DNA of 64,000 bases from the NCBI GenBank assembly GCA_049116335.1, contig JAGDYZ010000001.1, positions 1-64,000 on the forward strand, given 5' to 3'. Shown piece by piece: positions 25,752-34,329 of the stretch (position 1 is its first letter; each line of letters opens with the position of its first letter). Source of the stretch: CANMIH01 sp049116335. Its GTDB lineage: Bacteria > Pseudomonadota > Alphaproteobacteria > Rhodobacterales > Rhodobacteraceae. A program made the translations under genes and the position numbers. The notes below the pieces were generated by a model. It was given only the letters and a program-made list of their open reading frames with translations, was not told where the DNA came from and ran no database searches.

Positions 25752-26222
25752 ATGACATCTCGAATGATTGGCGGCGCTTTGCTGGCGCTGGGCGGAGCCT
25801 GTTTGCTTGGCCTAATGGCGATCTCCGTCTCCGACGCTTTGATGCGTGCGCTGGATGCGCCTTTTATTGGTGCCAAGGAAATCAGCGAAGCCTGTCTCGC
25901 GGGATGCGTCGCGCTTGCCCTTCCGATCAGCGTGTATCGCGGCAAGGCCGTGACCATTGATGGTATCCTGAGCATCGTACCGGCTTCGGTCGGCAAAATT
26001 ATCGCCGTGTCAGGTGAGGTCTTGGGCGCCGTTCTTTGTGCGCTTCTGGCCTATCACCTCATCGGTGCAGGCCGGGATGCCGCAGATTTTGCTGAAACCT
26101 CGGCACTTTTGAAAATTCCCTATGCCCATATGTACTGGATCCTGTCGGCGGGCATTGGACTAACCGCCCCGGCGTTTCTGGCGAGGGCCTGGATGTCTTG
26201 GCAGGCAGGAGGTCGGACATGA
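25752..26222 (+). CDS. TRAP transporter small permease (DctQ family)
   Basis: Four-helix membrane subunit, 156 residues. Seen: hydrophobic spans around residues 5-25, 45-65, 80-105 and 125-150, and the family stretch GAKEISEACLAGCVALALPI between helices 1 and 2. Its stop overlaps the ATG of the large permease (ATGA). Same TRAP system as the gene before it. Confidence 0.88.
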   Translation: MTSRMIGGALLALGGACLLGLMAISVSDALMRALDAPFIGAKEISEACLAGCVALALPISVYRGKAVTIDGILSIVPASVGKIIAVSGEVLGAVLCALLAYHLIGAGRDAADFAETSALLKIPYAHMYWILSAGIGLTAPAFLARAWMSWQAGGRT

Positions 26223-27520
26223 GTCCCGAAATGATTGGTGTCCTGGGCTTTGTGGTTTTGCTGAGCCTTATCTTTCTGCGCGTGCCCGTTGGGATTGCCA
26301 TGCTGGGCGTGGGCCTTGCGGGGTCGGCTGTGCTCAACTCCCCTAACGCGGCCCTGAACATCATGACCGGTCAGGTCTTTTCGATCAGCACGCTGTATTC
26401 GCTCTCGGTGCTGCCGCTGTTTATCCTGATGGGCAATATCGCGTCGCAGGCAGGGTTGAGCCGCGATCTCTATAATGCGGCTTATGCTTTGGTGGGCCAT
26501 CTCAAAGGCGGTTTGGCCAGCGCTACGATTGTGGGCTGTGCCGGGTTTGCGGCTTTGTCGGGTTCGTCTATTGCCTCGGCCGTGACCATGGGGCAGGTGG
26601 CCTATCCGGAAATGAAACGCCGCGCCTATGGCGATCGGCTGTCCACCGGTGCCATTGCCGCCGGAGGAACGCTTGGCATTCTGCTTCCCCCATCCACCGG
26701 ATTTGTCCTTTATGCCATTTTGACCGAAGAAAGCATCGGGCGCCTGTTTATGGCGGGTGTTCTTCCAGGACTGTTGCTCACGACGCTTTTTGTTGGGGCG
26801 GTCACCTTGGTTGTGCATTTCAACCCCGCCGCTGGGGGGCAACGTCTGCAAGACGAAGGCGGTCACCGTCGTGTGGCGTTGATGGGCGCACTTCCGGTTC
26901 TAAGCATTATTGTCATCACCATTGGCGGGATTTACCTCGGGATCTTCACCCCGGTTGAGGCCGCTGGTGTTGGTGCCTTTCTGGCTTTTGTAATGGCGAT
27001 CATGCGCCGCAGGTTAACAATCAAGGGCTTTGTCGACGCGGTTCGGGGCACAATGGAAACCACGGGCCTGTGTTTTTTGATCCTCATCGGGGCCATGGTG
27101 TTTTCACCCTTTGTGGCTCTGTCCGGACTGCCGACCGCGCTGTCTGGGGTGATCCTGGGCTACAGTTCCTCGCCCTATGTGGTGCTGGCCCTGATCCTCG
27201 TGCTGTATCTTTTTCTTGGCATGATCATTGAAGGTCTGTCGCTGATGGTGATCACATTGCCCATTGTCTACCCGGTGATCATTGGTCTCGGATTTGACCC
27301 GATCTGGTTTGGCGTGATCATGGTCTTGGTGCTGGAAATGGGATTGATCAGCCCACCTGTCGGCGTGAACTGTTTTGTTGTCAAAAGCGTCGCCCCGGAT
27401 GTGCCGCTTTCTGATATCTTTCGTGGGATCATGCCGTTCTGGCTGGCCATGATCTTCTGCATCATCTTGCTGGTGGCGGTGCCGGGCATTGCCCTGATGC
27501 TGCCCAACGCCATGTTCTGA
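26219..27520 (+). CDS. TRAP transporter large permease (DctM family)
   Basis: Na+-coupled transport subunit of 433 residues with about 11-12 membrane spans. Seen: FLRVPVGIAMLGVG at the N-terminus, GGLASATIVGCAGFAALSGS, GAIAAGGTLGILLPPST and, near the C-terminus, LISPPVGVNCFVVKS, which are conserved DctM blocks. ATG 26219 overlaps the small permease gene, with a GGAGG site before it. The reductive dehalogenase gene starts 28 bp downstream, so they share a transcript. Confidence 0.93.
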   Translation: MSPEMIGVLGFVVLLSLIFLRVPVGIAMLGVGLAGSAVLNSPNAALNIMTGQVFSISTLYSLSVLPLFILMGNIASQAGLSRDLYNAAYALVGHLKGGLASATIVGCAGFAALSGSSIASAVTMGQVAYPEMKRRAYGDRLSTGAIAAGGTLGILLPPSTGFVLYAILTEESIGRLFMAGVLPGLLLTTLFVGAVTLVVHFNPAAGGQRLQDEGGHRRVALMGALPVLSIIVITIGGIYLGIFTPVEAAGVGAFLAFVMAIMRRRLTIKGFVDAVRGTMETTGLCFLILIGAMVFSPFVALSGLPTALSGVILGYSSSPYVVLALILVLYLFLGMIIEGLSLMVITLPIVYPVIIGLGFDPIWFGVIMVLVLEMGLISPPVGVNCFVVKSVAPDVPLSDIFRGIMPFWLAMIFCIILLVAVPGIALMLPNAMF

Positions 27521-27548
27521 CCCTGTACGACCGACGGACCCAAAGCTT

Positions 27549-30500
27549 ATGACCCGCTTTTTCTCAAGCAAATCCCGCCCCGTACATTTGGGGCCGTATC
27601 CGACCGAGCTTTTGGCGCGGGGGGCGATGCCGGATCTGTCCAAGGTGCCATCTGCGCAGGCCCTTCAGTTTGAAAACCCAAAGGCACCGCTGTCGATTGT
27701 CAACGCGATGCGGGATCATCAGGCGATGTTGGACGCGATCCGGGCCGGGATGGTGAACGGCGTTGTAGCCGAAGCCCCGACAAACCCGTTGGAACGGGCG
27801 CAACATCTTAAATCCTTTGGCTATTTCTCCGATGCGGCCATGGTGGGCACCTGTCTTTTGCCAACCGAAGCGCTGTTGGAGGCACCGATCCAGAACCCCG
27901 ACATTGATCGTCTGGCACAGGATCTGCGCACCAAACAGACCAAAACCCTCGCGGCCGGGATCGACATGATCATGGCGGACCTCAAAGAGTCGATGGAGGC
28001 CGAGCTTCCGTCAATTGAGGCCCACACCCATGCCTTGGTGTTTCTCTATGAAAACCCGCGTGATGTTGAACCGGGTGAGCCGGGCACCACCTGGATTGAG
28101 GGGGCTTACGCCCACCGTGCGGCGCTGCTTGCTTCGGAAACGGCGGTGGTTCTTGCGAATTACCTGCGCCTTTTGGGGCATGACGCCCGTGCCCATACCG
28201 CTGCCTGCAGTGACGTAGATCTGAACAAACTGGCGGTGGCCTCCGGTCTGGCAACGGTGGAACAGGGCGTGCTGAGCAATCCCTATATCGGAACGCGATT
28301 TGGCCTGTCGGTGGTGACCACAACCTTTGACATTGCTCCGGATCTGCCGCTCAAACCCATGAGCCAGCAACCCAAATCTGCTTTTGGCGCAGCTTGGAAA
28401 TTTGGCACCCAATCCATCAAAAATGCGCGCAATGCCGTGCCCTATGCGAAACGGCGTTTTGTCGATGGCGCGCAGCCCTTTGAACGGCTGAAACGGGTTG
28501 AGACACCAACCACCTATATTGATGAACCCAATGTGGCGCGCGTGCCAAAGCGCGCCGATATGTTTGCCCGGACCCAGTTTGGCGACATGGGCAAAAAGCT
28601 TCAGGATGCCGCGAAGGGCGGGCACTATGTGCGCAAAGCGGCCCCATCGATGGCGCAACGCCGGGCGCTGGGCGCCTTTGTGCTGCTACAAGACGGCGCT
28701 TCGTGGCCTGAGAAAATCAAACTTGATCCGCAGGACGCCGCAGACCTGATCAAAGCCACAAGTTACTTTCTTGGGGCCGACGCGGTGGGTGTGTCGCGCT
28801 GTCCCGAATGGACATGGTACAGCCATGATGCGCGCGGCGAAGTGATCGATCCGCCCCATGATCAGGCCATCAGCATGGTCATCGATCAGGGGTTTGAAAC
28901 CATGGATGGCTCGTCCGGCGATGATTGGATTGCCGTGGCCCAGTCCATGCGTGCCTATCTGCGCTTCTCGCTGCTGGGCGGTGTGATTGCCAAACAGATC
29001 CGCAATCTGGGCTACAGCGCCAAGGCCCATACGGTGATGGACGGCGAGGTCTTGCAGCCACCTTTGTTGCTGCTCTCGGGGTTGGGCGAGGTGAGCCGCA
29101 TCGGCGAAGTGATCCTCAATCCCTATCTCGGTCCGCGCCTGAAATCGGGGGCCGTCACCACCGACTTGCCAATGGCGCATGACAGGCCGATTGATTTTGG
29201 TCTCCAGACCTTCTGCGAAAGCTGCAACAAATGTGCGCGTGAATGCCCGTCAGGTGCCATCACAGCGGGTCCAAAGCTGATGTTCAATGGCTACGAGATC
29301 TGGAAATCCGACAGCCAGAAATGCACCACCTACCGTGTCACCACCCCGGGTGGTGCGATGTGTGGGCGCTGTATGAAGACCTGCCCATGGAACCTCGAAG
29401 GTGTGTTCAAAGAGGCCCCGTTCCGCTGGACCGCAATGAAGGCCCCCAAGCTGGCCCCGGTACTGGCGCGACTGGATGATGCGGTGGGCAATGGCGAGTT
29501 GAACCCGGTGAAAAAATGGTGGTGGGATCTTGAGATCGAAGAAGACGGTGGATATCGCCCCACCGCCAAACCGGTCAACAAACGGGGATTGCAAAAGGTT
29601 CTGGATCTGAAATTCGAGGATCAGACCCTGGCGGTGTATCCGGCGCCTCTGGCGCCACCGCCTTATCCCTATCCCTTCCCGATGGATCGCGAAGCCGGGA
29701 TCAAAGCCTATCAGGCGATGATCCCCGCGCAGGATTACAAAGAACGTCTAAAACGCGGCGACACAAGCGCGATACACCGGTTCTCGTCGGAGGGTGACAG
29801 CCCGGTCATTCAGATGGAGATCACCAAAGCCACGGCAATCGCCGATGCGGTCACTCACTATGAACTGCGCGCTTTGGATGGGGCGGACCTTCCGGAATGG
29901 CAGGCGGGGGCGCATCTCGATCTGGTGGTCGCGCCTGAATTTCTGCGTCAGTATTCCATGTGCGGAGATCCTGCGGATCGATCAAAATACGAAATTGCTG
30001 TGCTGCGCGAGGACGAGGGGCGGGGCGGTTCAAAGCTGATGCATCGGATCTTTACCGAAGGCCGCAAAATTTTTGTCTCGCATCCCATCAATCACTTTGC
30101 GCTCGATCCCACGGCAGAGAAAACCTTGTTAATGGGCGGCGGCATTGGCATCACGCCAATGATTGCTATGGCGCACGAACTGTATGCGCAGGGACGTGAT
30201 TTTGCGCTGCACTACTCCGGCCGCAGCCGCACCACGATGGGGTTCTTGCCGGAACTGGCAGCCATGCCCTGGGCGGATAAGGTCCAGCTGCATATCACCG
30301 ACGACGGCAGCCGGGCCAATTTCGAGACGCTGTTTCAAGGCTATCAGCCGGGTTGGCATGTCTATACCTGCGGCGCAGATCGTTACATGACCTCGGTTCT
30401 TGAGGCCGCAACCGGCGCTGGTTTCCCGGAAGAGGCCCAGCATCTGGAATATTTCTCGGTCCCGGAACAGCCCGACTATGAGAATTTCGATTTCACTCTG

Positions 30501-30752
30501 AAGCTGGCCAAGTCTGGTGTGACGCTTCAGGTGCCTGCCGATCAAACGGCGGCGGATGTGTTGAACGACAACGGATTTGCCGTTGATGTGAAGTGCGCGG
30601 ATGGTATTTGTGGCGTGTGCAAATGTGGTGTCGTCTCCGGTGAGGTCGAACACCGAGATTTTGTCCTGTCCAAGGCCCAACGCGAAAGCACCGTCATTCT
30701 GTGCCAGTCCCGCGCGGCGCAAAAAGACGGTGTTCTTGAGATCGATATGTAA
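27549..30752 (+). CDS. rdhA: Cytoplasmic reductive dehalogenase fused to flavin/ferredoxin reductase
   Basis: Predicted cobalamin-dependent enzyme that removes halogen from an organohalide using NAD(P)H. Seen in 1067 residues: an RdhA core with an internal repeat (about 204-256 and 484-536); two [4Fe-4S] motifs, C556-x2-C559-x2-C562-x3-C566P and C592...C605-x2-C608-x3-C612P; an FMN-binding RQYS at 800-803; a nucleotide-binding GGGIGITP near 863; and a plant-type [2Fe-2S] motif C1016-x4-C1021-x2-C1024...C1052. There is no Tat signal and no RdhB anchor. Known: this layout matches the catabolic, non-respiratory class (BhbA; NpRdhA is a relative). It follows the TRAP genes by 28 bp. The substrate is not identifiable from sequence. 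Confidence 0.9.
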   Translation: MTRFFSSKSRPVHLGPYPTELLARGAMPDLSKVPSAQALQFENPKAPLSIVNAMRDHQAMLDAIRAGMVNGVVAEAPTNPLERAQHLKSFGYFSDAAMVGTCLLPTEALLEAPIQNPDIDRLAQDLRTKQTKTLAAGIDMIMADLKESMEAELPSIEAHTHALVFLYENPRDVEPGEPGTTWIEGAYAHRAALLASETAVVLANYLRLLGHDARAHTAACSDVDLNKLAVASGLATVEQGVLSNPYIGTRFGLSVVTTTFDIAPDLPLKPMSQQPKSAFGAAWKFGTQSIKNARNAVPYAKRRFVDGAQPFERLKRVETPTTYIDEPNVARVPKRADMFARTQFGDMGKKLQDAAKGGHYVRKAAPSMAQRRALGAFVLLQDGASWPEKIKLDPQDAADLIKATSYFLGADAVGVSRCPEWTWYSHDARGEVIDPPHDQAISMVIDQGFETMDGSSGDDWIAVAQSMRAYLRFSLLGGVIAKQIRNLGYSAKAHTVMDGEVLQPPLLLLSGLGEVSRIGEVILNPYLGPRLKSGAVTTDLPMAHDRPIDFGLQTFCESCNKCARECPSGAITAGPKLMFNGYEIWKSDSQKCTTYRVTTPGGAMCGRCMKTCPWNLEGVFKEAPFRWTAMKAPKLAPVLARLDDAVGNGELNPVKKWWWDLEIEEDGGYRPTAKPVNKRGLQKVLDLKFEDQTLAVYPAPLAPPPYPYPFPMDREAGIKAYQAMIPAQDYKERLKRGDTSAIHRFSSEGDSPVIQMEITKATAIADAVTHYELRALDGADLPEWQAGAHLDLVVAPEFLRQYSMCGDPADRSKYEIAVLREDEGRGGSKLMHRIFTEGRKIFVSHPINHFALDPTAEKTLLMGGGIGITPMIAMAHELYAQGRDFALHYSGRSRTTMGFLPELAAMPWADKVQLHITDDGSRANFETLFQGYQPGWHVYTCGADRYMTSVLEAATGAGFPEEAQHLEYFSVPEQPDYENFDFTLKLAKSGVTLQVPADQTAADVLNDNGFAVDVKCADGICGVCKCGVVSGEVEHRDFVLSKAQRESTVILCQSRAAQKDGVLEIDM

Positions 30753-30757
30753 GCGGC

Positions 30758-31210
30758 TCAGCCAAGCTTAAGGGGCCGTTGCTCGGCAATGGCCTCCATC
30801 GAAAAATAAGATGTCACAGAGTCCAACTCAACGGCGCTGATCAGCCGTTGATACACTTGGTCGTAGGAGGCCATGTCTTCGGTGATGACCTTGATCATAT
30901 AGTCGTATTCGCCACCGATCCGGAAAAAGTCGATGACATCGGGCACATTGAGAACCGTGCGACGGAAGGTTTTGAGCCAGTCCGAGGAATGATGGCGCGT
31001 CTTGACCATCATAAACACTACAAGCCCCAGCCCCAGTTTTTCCCGGTTCAAACGAACGGTAGACCCTTCTATCACACCAGCCTCGCGCAGGTTCTGGAGC
31101 CGCCGCCAACAGGCGTTCTGCGAAAGATTGACCTTTTCGGCCAGCTCGCGCTGGGAGAGTGAGCTGTCTTTTTGCAGCTCTTCGATGATCATCTGGTCGC
31201 GTCTATCCAT
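30758..31210 (-). CDS. Lrp/AsnC-family regulator (divergent from aminotransferase)
   Basis: 150 residues: N-terminal helix-turn-helix (QKDSSLSQRELAEKVNLSQN, CWRRLQNLREAGVIEG) and a C-terminal RAM domain with GGEYDYMIKVITEDM. ATG 31210 has a GGGAGAG ribosome binding site. It ends 5 bp from the convergent reductive dehalogenase and is divergent from a class V aminotransferase. The region between carries a 14-bp inverted repeat, so the aminotransferase and the regulator itself are the likely targets. Distinct in sequence from the Lrp protein beside megL. Confidence 0.9.
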   Translation of the reverse strand: MDRRDQMIIEELQKDSSLSQRELAEKVNLSQNACWRRLQNLREAGVIEGSTVRLNREKLGLGLVVFMMVKTRHHSSDWLKTFRRTVLNVPDVIDFFRIGGEYDYMIKVITEDMASYDQVYQRLISAVELDSVTSYFSMEAIAEQRPLKLG

Positions 31211-31283
31211 GTCACACTCTCCCTAATGGCGCATGCTTCTGACCAAAGTAACTAGCACGAAAAACCTCAGATACACGTCATAA

Positions 31284-31344
31284 TGATCGAAGAATACACA
31301 AAGAGATGGGTCATATTGTGATCTTTGGGGGTATTCTTCGATCA
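31284..31344. promoter_or_regulatory. Long inverted repeat, candidate Lrp operator
   Basis: TGATCGAAGAATAC (31284-31297) and its exact reverse complement GTATTCTTCGATCA (31331-31344) are separated by 33 bp, about 90 bp upstream of the aminotransferase. Arm length and centre-to-centre distance (47 bp) suit an Lrp oligomer binding two turns of a wrapped site. Confidence 0.7.
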
Positions 31345-31431
31345 ATTGACACAAAGATGTAGAGCGGATGTCTGAAATTTGGGTCATCCCCTCAGGGCGC
31401 GCCGGGTACTTTGCCGTCAGGAGGTATTCAC

Positions 31432-32868
31432 ATGTCACTCACCGCGTTCCGCAACTCGCTCATGTCAGACACTGTCGTTTCCGCTTTGCGCGAAGGCACG
31501 ATAGGTGACGGCATTTCCATTCCCGGTCTTTTTGGCGATGTGTCGCTGGTCTACGCGGACTATGTGGCCTCGGGTCGTGCCCTGTCGCAGGTCGAGGATT
31601 ATATCCTGAAATCGGTTTTGCCTTTCTACGCCAATAGCCACACCGAGGCCTCCTATTGCGGGGCCTATATGACTCGACTTCGGGCCGAAGCACGTGCAGA
31701 AATCGCAAAGCTGACACAGGCGAAAGACTGTACCGTTATCTTCACAGGCTCTGGGGCAACCGCAGGGCTCAACAGGTTGATTTCCCTGTTCGGTGTGAAT
31801 GAGGTCAAGAAGGCCGTTGTTTTTGTCGGCCCCTACGAGCATCACTCAAATATTCTGCCCTGGCGTGAATCCAAAGCCGAAGTTGTCGAGATCCCCGAAG
31901 CCGCGTCCGGTGGCCCCGATCTTGAGGCGCTCGACCGTGCCTTGCGTGACCATCACGATGCGGATGTCAAAATCGGCAGTTTTTCGGCGGCCTCAAACGT
32001 CACCGGTATTATCACCGCCCCCGATGATGTCACTCGGATGCTGAAAGCGCATGGCGCCCTGTCTGTCTGGGACTATGCAGGCGGCGGTCCCTATCTCTCG
32101 ATTGATATGAAAACCGGCACGGATTGCGAAAAAGATGCGGTGGTTGTGTCGCCGCATAAATTCCCCGGTGGCCCGGGCGGCAGCGGCGTGTTGATTGTGC
32201 GTGAGGCTTCGGTTGTGCGCGATACCCCGTCTTGGCCCGGTGGCGGAACCGTCAGCTTTGTGTCCCCCTGGGCGCATGCCTATTCCAGCAACCTCGCAGC
32301 ACGTGAAGAGGCAGGCACCCCCAATGTTGTGGGTGATATTCGGGCGGCTTTGGCCTTTATCGTCAAAGACGTGGTCACGCAGCGTTTCATTTCCGCGCGC
32401 GAGGCCGAGTTGAATGACAGGGCGATCGAGGCATGGTCGCGGAACGCCCAGCTTTCGTTGCTGGGGGTGGATCATCCCAATCGGCTGCCGATCTTTTCCT
32501 TCCGCGTGCGCCGCGCCGATGGAACTCCGTTCCATCATCAGCTGTTCACCCGCATGCTGAGCGATGTCTATGGCATTCAGACCCGTGGGGGCTGCGCCTG
32601 TGCTGGGCCCTATGCCCACCGCTTGCTTGAGATTGACAAACCTGCCTCAGAAACCTTGTTTGAAGATCTCAAAGCCGGCAAAGAGATGGAGAAACCCGGC
32701 TGGGTGCGCCTGAACTTCAGCTATTTGATGAGCGATGAGAAAGCCCAATATGTGATTGATTGCGTCAATGAACTGACCACACGGCTTGAGGAACTCGAGC
32801 CGCACTATCGCTCAGATCCCGCCACCGCGCGGTTCTCAATCAAATCTGATGAGCTTGTCAGCGTTTGA
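31432..32868 (+). CDS. Class V aminotransferase (cysteine-desulfurase-like fold)
   Basis: PLP enzyme of 478 residues. Seen: YANSHTEASYCGAYMTRLRAE, FTGSGATAGLNRL, GPYEHHSNILPWRE, SAASNVTGI, WDYAGGGPYLSIDM, the PLP lysine in VVSPHKFPGGPGGSG and a C-terminal RGGCACAGPYAHRLL with cysteines placed as in desulfurases. It may be a desulfurase, a lyase or an aminotransferase; the substrate is not evident. An AGGAGG ribosome binding site decides ATG 31432. It is monocistronic and divergent from an Lrp regulator, suggesting an amino-acid-type inducer (inference). Confidence 0.82.
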   Translation: MSLTAFRNSLMSDTVVSALREGTIGDGISIPGLFGDVSLVYADYVASGRALSQVEDYILKSVLPFYANSHTEASYCGAYMTRLRAEARAEIAKLTQAKDCTVIFTGSGATAGLNRLISLFGVNEVKKAVVFVGPYEHHSNILPWRESKAEVVEIPEAASGGPDLEALDRALRDHHDADVKIGSFSAASNVTGIITAPDDVTRMLKAHGALSVWDYAGGGPYLSIDMKTGTDCEKDAVVVSPHKFPGGPGGSGVLIVREASVVRDTPSWPGGGTVSFVSPWAHAYSSNLAAREEAGTPNVVGDIRAALAFIVKDVVTQRFISAREAELNDRAIEAWSRNAQLSLLGVDHPNRLPIFSFRVRRADGTPFHHQLFTRMLSDVYGIQTRGGCACAGPYAHRLLEIDKPASETLFEDLKAGKEMEKPGWVRLNFSYLMSDEKAQYVIDCVNELTTRLEELEPHYRSDPATARFSIKSDELVSV

Positions 32869-32890
32869 TAACAGGCGGGCCTCACGCCCG

Positions 32891-33586
32891 TCAGATGGAC
32901 GCCAATCGCAAAAGATCATTCCGGGACAGATCTGATTTTGCCCCGGAATGCACCACGGATCCCCGTTGCAGGACAATCACCTGATCCGCAAGATCATAGG
33001 CAAAGTCAAAATACTGTTCGACCAGTACAATCGCCATGTCTCCGCGCGCACGCAGCTGGCGGATCACCTCACCGATCTGTTGAATGATATTGGGCTGAAT
33101 GCCTTCGGTAGGCTCGTCCAAGAGGAGGAGTTTGGGTTTGGTGATCAAAGCACGTGCAATCGCCAATTGCTGTTGTTGACCACCAGATAGATCCCCTCCA
33201 CGCCGGTGAAAGAAGGTCTTGAGAATAGGGAACATGTCGAACACCCAGTCCGGGATGTGGTGTTCGGATTTAGGTAGACAGGCAAAGCCCGTTTCAAGGT
33301 TCTCACGCACGGTCAAAAGCGGAAAGATCTCGCGGCCCTGCGGAACAAACCCTATTCCCAGATTGGCAAGGTCATGGGACGGCAATACCCCAAGCGGGGC
33401 CCCATCCAAAGACACCGATCCCCCAGACCGAGCATGGGCGCCTGCAATGGCGCGCATCAGGCTGGTTTTGCCGACGCCATTTGTGCCCATGACACAGGTC
33501 ACTTCTCCGGGCTTGGCCGTGAACGAGATCCCATTCAGGATCTGCGAATGCCCATAATGCAGGGTCAGGTCTTGTACATCCAACAT
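32891..33586 (-). CDS. urtE: Urea ABC transporter ATPase UrtE
   Basis: One of two ATPases of the urea importer. Seen: 231 residues; Walker A GTNGVGKTS, YVPQGREIFP-type Q-loop (FVPQGREIFPLLTV), LSGGQQQQLAIARAL and LLLLDEPTEGIQPNII, the LivF/UrtE pattern including EGIQPNII, which is typical of UrtE. It is 2 bp after urtD. Last gene of urtABCDE. Confidence 0.92.
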   Translation of the reverse strand: MLDVQDLTLHYGHSQILNGISFTAKPGEVTCVMGTNGVGKTSLMRAIAGAHARSGGSVSLDGAPLGVLPSHDLANLGIGFVPQGREIFPLLTVRENLETGFACLPKSEHHIPDWVFDMFPILKTFFHRRGGDLSGGQQQQLAIARALITKPKLLLLDEPTEGIQPNIIQQIGEVIRQLRARGDMAIVLVEQYFDFAYDLADQVIVLQRGSVVHSGAKSDLSRNDLLRLASI

Positions 33587-33588
33587 GA

Positions 33589-34329
33589 TCAGCGTCCCAA
33601 ATATACGTCAATGACATCTTGGTTCGATGTCACGTGATCCAGATGGCCTTCGGCAAGAACTGCCCCCTCGTGCAACACGGTCACTTTGCAGTTCAACCGG
33701 CGTACAAACTCCATGTCATGTTCAATGACCACGACCGCACGGGTTTTGGCGGCCTCAACCAAAAGGTTGGTGGTGTGTTCACGCTCTGTCGGTGTCATTC
33801 CCGCTGCCGGTTCGTCTACCAAAAGCAACCGTGGTTCCTGGGCAAGAAGCATACCAATCTCCAGCCACTGCTTCTGACCGTGGCTGAGCTCACCTGACAC
33901 GCGGTGCAGCTCGGTTTGCAACCCAACCTCTTCGGCCAGGGCGTCCACCCGTTCGAGATCTGCGGGACTGGGCCGATAGAACAGCACCGCAAACGCACCC
34001 CGCGGCTTGCGTAAGGCCATCAGCAGATTTTCCTGCACGGTTTGGTCTTCGAACACTGTGGGTTTCTGGAATTTCCGGCCAATGCCTGCGCGTGCGATTT
34101 TGGCTTCGGACATCCCGAGAAGCGAGACATTGGCCTCGCCCCAGATCACGCGGCCTGCGTCTGGTTTGGTTTTGCCCGTGACAATATCCATAAAGGTTGT
34201 TTTCCCGGCGCCATTGGGTCCGATGATGGCCCGCATTTCTGCATCCCCGATGGCGAAACTCAGGTTGTTGATGGCTTTGAACCCATCAAAACTGACCGAG
34301 ACGCCTGAGACTTCCAACAGTCGGCTCAT
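33589..34329 (-). CDS. urtD: Urea ABC transporter ATPase UrtD
   Basis: Second ATPase, LivG type, 246 residues. Seen: Walker A GPNGAGKTT, RKFQKPTVFEDQTV (the UrtD hallmark), LSHGQKQWLEIGMLL as signature motif, LLLVDEPAAGMTPTE and VIEHDMEFV. LSHGQKQWLEIGM rather than LSGGQ is the normal UrtD variant. It overlaps urtC by 4 bp. Confidence 0.94.
   Translation of the reverse strand: MSRLLEVSGVSVSFDGFKAINNLSFAIGDAEMRAIIGPNGAGKTTFMDIVTGKTKPDAGRVIWGEANVSLLGMSEAKIARAGIGRKFQKPTVFEDQTVQENLLMALRKPRGAFAVLFYRPSPADLERVDALAEEVGLQTELHRVSGELSHGQKQWLEIGMLLAQEPRLLLVDEPAAGMTPTEREHTTNLLVEAAKTRAVVVIEHDMEFVRRLNCKVTVLHEGAVLAEGHLDHVTSNQDVIDVYLGR

Noticed and set aside
27549..30752. Respiratory (organohalide-respiration) reductive dehalogenase
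   Set aside because: No twin-arginine signal, no RdhB membrane anchor gene, and a fused NAD(P)H-type reductase; this is the cytoplasmic catabolic class.
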